DNA of 15,948 nt from Rhodobiaceae bacterium (lineage in GTDB: Bacteria > Pseudomonadota > Alphaproteobacteria > Parvibaculales > Parvibaculaceae): contig NVWR01000001.1 in the NCBI GenBank assembly GCA_002746275.1, positions 1,171,387 through 1,187,334 on the forward strand, in the 5' to 3' direction. The translations under genes were made by a program, and so were the position numbers. Of this stretch, positions 14,383 to 15,948 are shown in pieces (positions within the stretch are counted from its first letter, which is position 1; each line of letters starts with the position of its first letter). The notes below the pieces were generated by a model. It was not told where the DNA came from. It made no database searches and saw nothing but the letters and a program-made list of their open reading frames with translations.

Positions 14383-15704
14383 ACTGGCGCTGAGTGACGC
14401 CCCCTCCCGGTGCCCAGATATGCATCAAAGCTGGAAGCAACCACCCGCGCGAAAGGCCGCCCTGCATCCGTAATAGTGACCCGTGAGCCAACAAGCTGCA
14501 CCAGACCATCACGCACCATGGGGGCCAGCTGATCCAGCGCCATGCGGTATTCTGGAAGATCAGCCCCCAAATCAACACTCAGATCACACATCAGATCATT
14601 GATGATCCGCCGTCGCTCCCGATCACCAGCATTCAACGCCCGCCCTTTGACGATGGGCAGATGCCCTTCATCAATCGCTGTCTTGTAGGAGCCAATGGCA
14701 GGCTGGTTCTGAACGTAGCCCTGTGTCAGTCCCCCAATGGCCGACGCACCCAGACCGATCAGGTTTTCAGCAGCGTCACTCGTGTAGCCTTGAAAGTTGC
14801 GCTGAACCTCTCCTCGCGCCAGCGAATCCTCCGGCGAGGCAAAATGATCAAGCCCTATCGCCACATACCCAAGCTCCAGAAGCCGTGTCCGGGCCACATC
14901 GAACTGCGCCCAGCGTTCAGTCACATCCGGCAGCACAGTCTCATCAATCATCTTCTGGTGACTTTTCATCCAAGGCACATGGGCATATCCAAACAGAGCA
15001 ATCCGTTGAGGGGCCAGGCTCACCGCCAGATCAACCTGATCCAGCACTGTTTCAACGGTTTGATGCGGCAAGCCATACATGAGGTCCATGTTGATCGCCT
15101 CGATACCCGCCGTCCGCAACCAGTCCACAACTGTTGCGGTCATCTCGTAGGGTTGAATGCGATTGATGGCTTTTTGCACTTGAGGGGCAAAGTCCTGCAC
15201 CCCGATGCTGACCCGACTGACACCTGCGGCAGCCAGCACCTCGATATAGGCTTTGCTCGCAGTCCTCGGGTCCAACTCAACGGCAAGCTCCGCCCCGTCG
15301 GTCAGATCAAACCGCCCGCGTATGAGTGTCGCCATGCGCCGCCAATCCTGCGGTTGCAGCATGGTTGGGCTTCCGCCGCCCCAATGGACGTGGGACACGG
15401 GCATGCGTGCGGGCAAGGCTTCTACGAGCAGGTCCATTTCACGAAGCAGATGGTCGACATAATCGGCCACGGGCTCATAGCGCGCGACGATCTTGGTATG
15501 GCAGCCACAAAACCAGCACATGGACGCGCAAAAAGGCACATGGATATAGAGCGACAGAGGCTGAGCCGGGTTCAACTCGCTCAACCATTGGCGATACACC
15601 TCCTCTCCCACGTCATCGGAGAAATGGGGCGCGGTTGGATAACTCGTATATCGCGGCACGGGCCGATCATATTTGGCAGCGAAAGAAAGTGAAGATTGGG
15701 TCAT
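14379..15704 (-). CDS. hemN: Oxygen-independent coproporphyrinogen III oxidase (radical SAM)
   Basis: HemN converts coproporphyrinogen III to protoporphyrinogen IX without oxygen, the step HemF performs with oxygen. It is 441 residues. The opening RYTSYPTAPHFSDDV is the HemN signature. The radical SAM cluster motif is CASMCWFC, with Cys59, Cys63 and Cys66, plus the extra Cys68 (GC) typical of HemN; HWGGGSPT follows. True HemN, rather than the HemW look-alike, is favoured by the N-terminus and the CxxxCxxCxC pattern. The ATG at 15704 begins MTQSSLSFAAKYDRPVPRYT, as in homologues. No clear ribosome binding site precedes it. The open frame continues upstream but is not homologous. It is divergent from hemF, 113 nt away. 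Its TAG overlaps the trmL TAA on the other strand. Confidence 0.95.
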   Translation of the reverse strand: MTQSSLSFAAKYDRPVPRYTSYPTAPHFSDDVGEEVYRQWLSELNPAQPLSLYIHVPFCASMCWFCGCHTKIVARYEPVADYVDHLLREMDLLVEALPARMPVSHVHWGGGSPTMLQPQDWRRMATLIRGRFDLTDGAELAVELDPRTASKAYIEVLAAAGVSRVSIGVQDFAPQVQKAINRIQPYEMTATVVDWLRTAGIEAINMDLMYGLPHQTVETVLDQVDLAVSLAPQRIALFGYAHVPWMKSHQKMIDETVLPDVTERWAQFDVARTRLLELGYVAIGLDHFASPEDSLARGEVQRNFQGYTSDAAENLIGLGASAIGGLTQGYVQNQPAIGSYKTAIDEGHLPIVKGRALNAGDRERRRIINDLMCDLSVDLGADLPEYRMALDQLAPMVRDGLVQLVGSRVTITDAGRPFARVVASSFDAYLGTGRGRHSAPV

Positions 15705-15817
15705 GGAACAGTCAGTTTTACTTGATGGTCGCAAGCATGTGAGCGAGATTAGCGCCCGGTCTCCCCTCCTGCTTTGACCCACATCATGCGGGGCCCACAT
15801 ACAAGAAAGCCAACCTG
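15705..15817. promoter_or_regulatory. Divergent hemN-hemF control region
   Basis: This holds the promoters of both coproporphyrinogen oxidase genes. On the plus strand TTGACC (15774-15779) could be a -35 for hemF with CATACA 18 nt on, which would leave a very short leader. On the minus strand TTGCG-ACC-ATCAA (15734-15722) resembles an FNR/FixK site but is one base short between half-sites, and its left half is imperfect. Neither call is firm. Confidence 0.3.
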
Positions 15818-15948
15818 ATGGACATTGATGCCGCCAAGTCAAAAGCCGAGACCTGGTTTCAAGCCCTTCGCGATGAAATCTGTGCATCTTACGAAAAGCT
15901 GGAAGACGAACTGACAGGCACCTTTGCAGACCGCCCTGCCGGTCGGTT
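15818..15948 (+). CDS. hemF: Oxygen-dependent coproporphyrinogen III oxidase, 5' part
   Basis: The first 43 codons are present before the window ends. The protein starts MDIDAAKSKAETWFQALRDE, with ICASYEKLEDE and RPAGRF following. This matches the N-terminal part of HemF, which carries out the same haem-synthesis step as HemN but uses molecular oxygen. The catalytic part is outside the window, so integrity cannot be judged. The start is ATG at 15818 with only a weak AAGAAAG upstream. An ATG at 15786 is out of frame and hits a stop. Head-to-head placement with hemN suggests oxygen-dependent choice between the two enzymes. Confidence 0.88.
   Translation, partial: MDIDAAKSKAETWFQALRDEICASYEKLEDELTGTFADRPAGR

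Noticed and set aside
14661..15692. 343-codon plus-strand open frame
   Set aside because: It is antisense to hemN, which has all radical SAM motifs; the His/Arg/Pro-rich translation shows no domain.
1..15948. CRISPR array, tRNA or rRNA genes
   Set aside because: No regularly spaced direct repeats and no recognisable tRNA or rRNA sequence were seen on either strand by eye.

Overview
The window looks like chromosomal DNA from an alphaproteobacterium. Gene content and order suggest a member of the Rhizobiales (Hyphomicrobiales) or a relative. The evidence is the prs-rplY-pth-ychF run with L25 of the long CTC type, a petABC cytochrome bc1 operon followed by mtnP and apt, and trmL beside hemF. 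No phage, transposase, integrase, CRISPR array, rRNA or tRNA gene was seen. It reads as core chromosome with one accessory-looking insert, two chemoreceptor paralogues and a putative exported hydrolase, in the middle.

Layout. Positions 1-4054 hold plus-strand housekeeping genes: the 3' end of prs, rplY, pth and ychF, then two tandem MaoC-like hydratases. The block is tightly packed from pth onward, with gaps of 4 and 10 nt and then a 1-nt overlap. Positions 4067-9078 are minus strand: a Tat-type amidohydrolase and two soluble double-PAS chemoreceptors. The receptors are separated by a long structured non-coding stretch, and each is preceded by a related promoter-proximal element. Positions 9482-13667 are also minus strand: petA-petB-petC (complex III), a strong terminator, then mtnP-apt (methylthioadenosine and adenine salvage). 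A structured divergent intergenic region (13668-13926) leads to trmL on the plus strand. trmL converges on hemN with overlapping stop codons. hemN is divergent from hemF, whose first 43 codons end the window.

Functional themes. rplY, pth, ychF and trmL serve translation. prs, mtnP and apt all handle PRPP, ribose or adenine. petABC with hemN and hemF links respiration to haem supply, with the oxygen-independent and oxygen-dependent coproporphyrinogen oxidases back to back. The two receptors probably feed a chemotaxis-type pathway encoded elsewhere, because no che or flagellar gene lies here.

I do not see a complete previously undescribed system. The parts most worth a second look are non-coding. 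They are a 49-bp element shared by the two receptor promoters with a compensating change inside a dyad, a petA leader hairpin enclosing the ribosome binding site, a long imperfect palindrome between petA and trmL, and a terminator-like hairpin just upstream of rplY. All structures were found by eye; no folding or database search was run.
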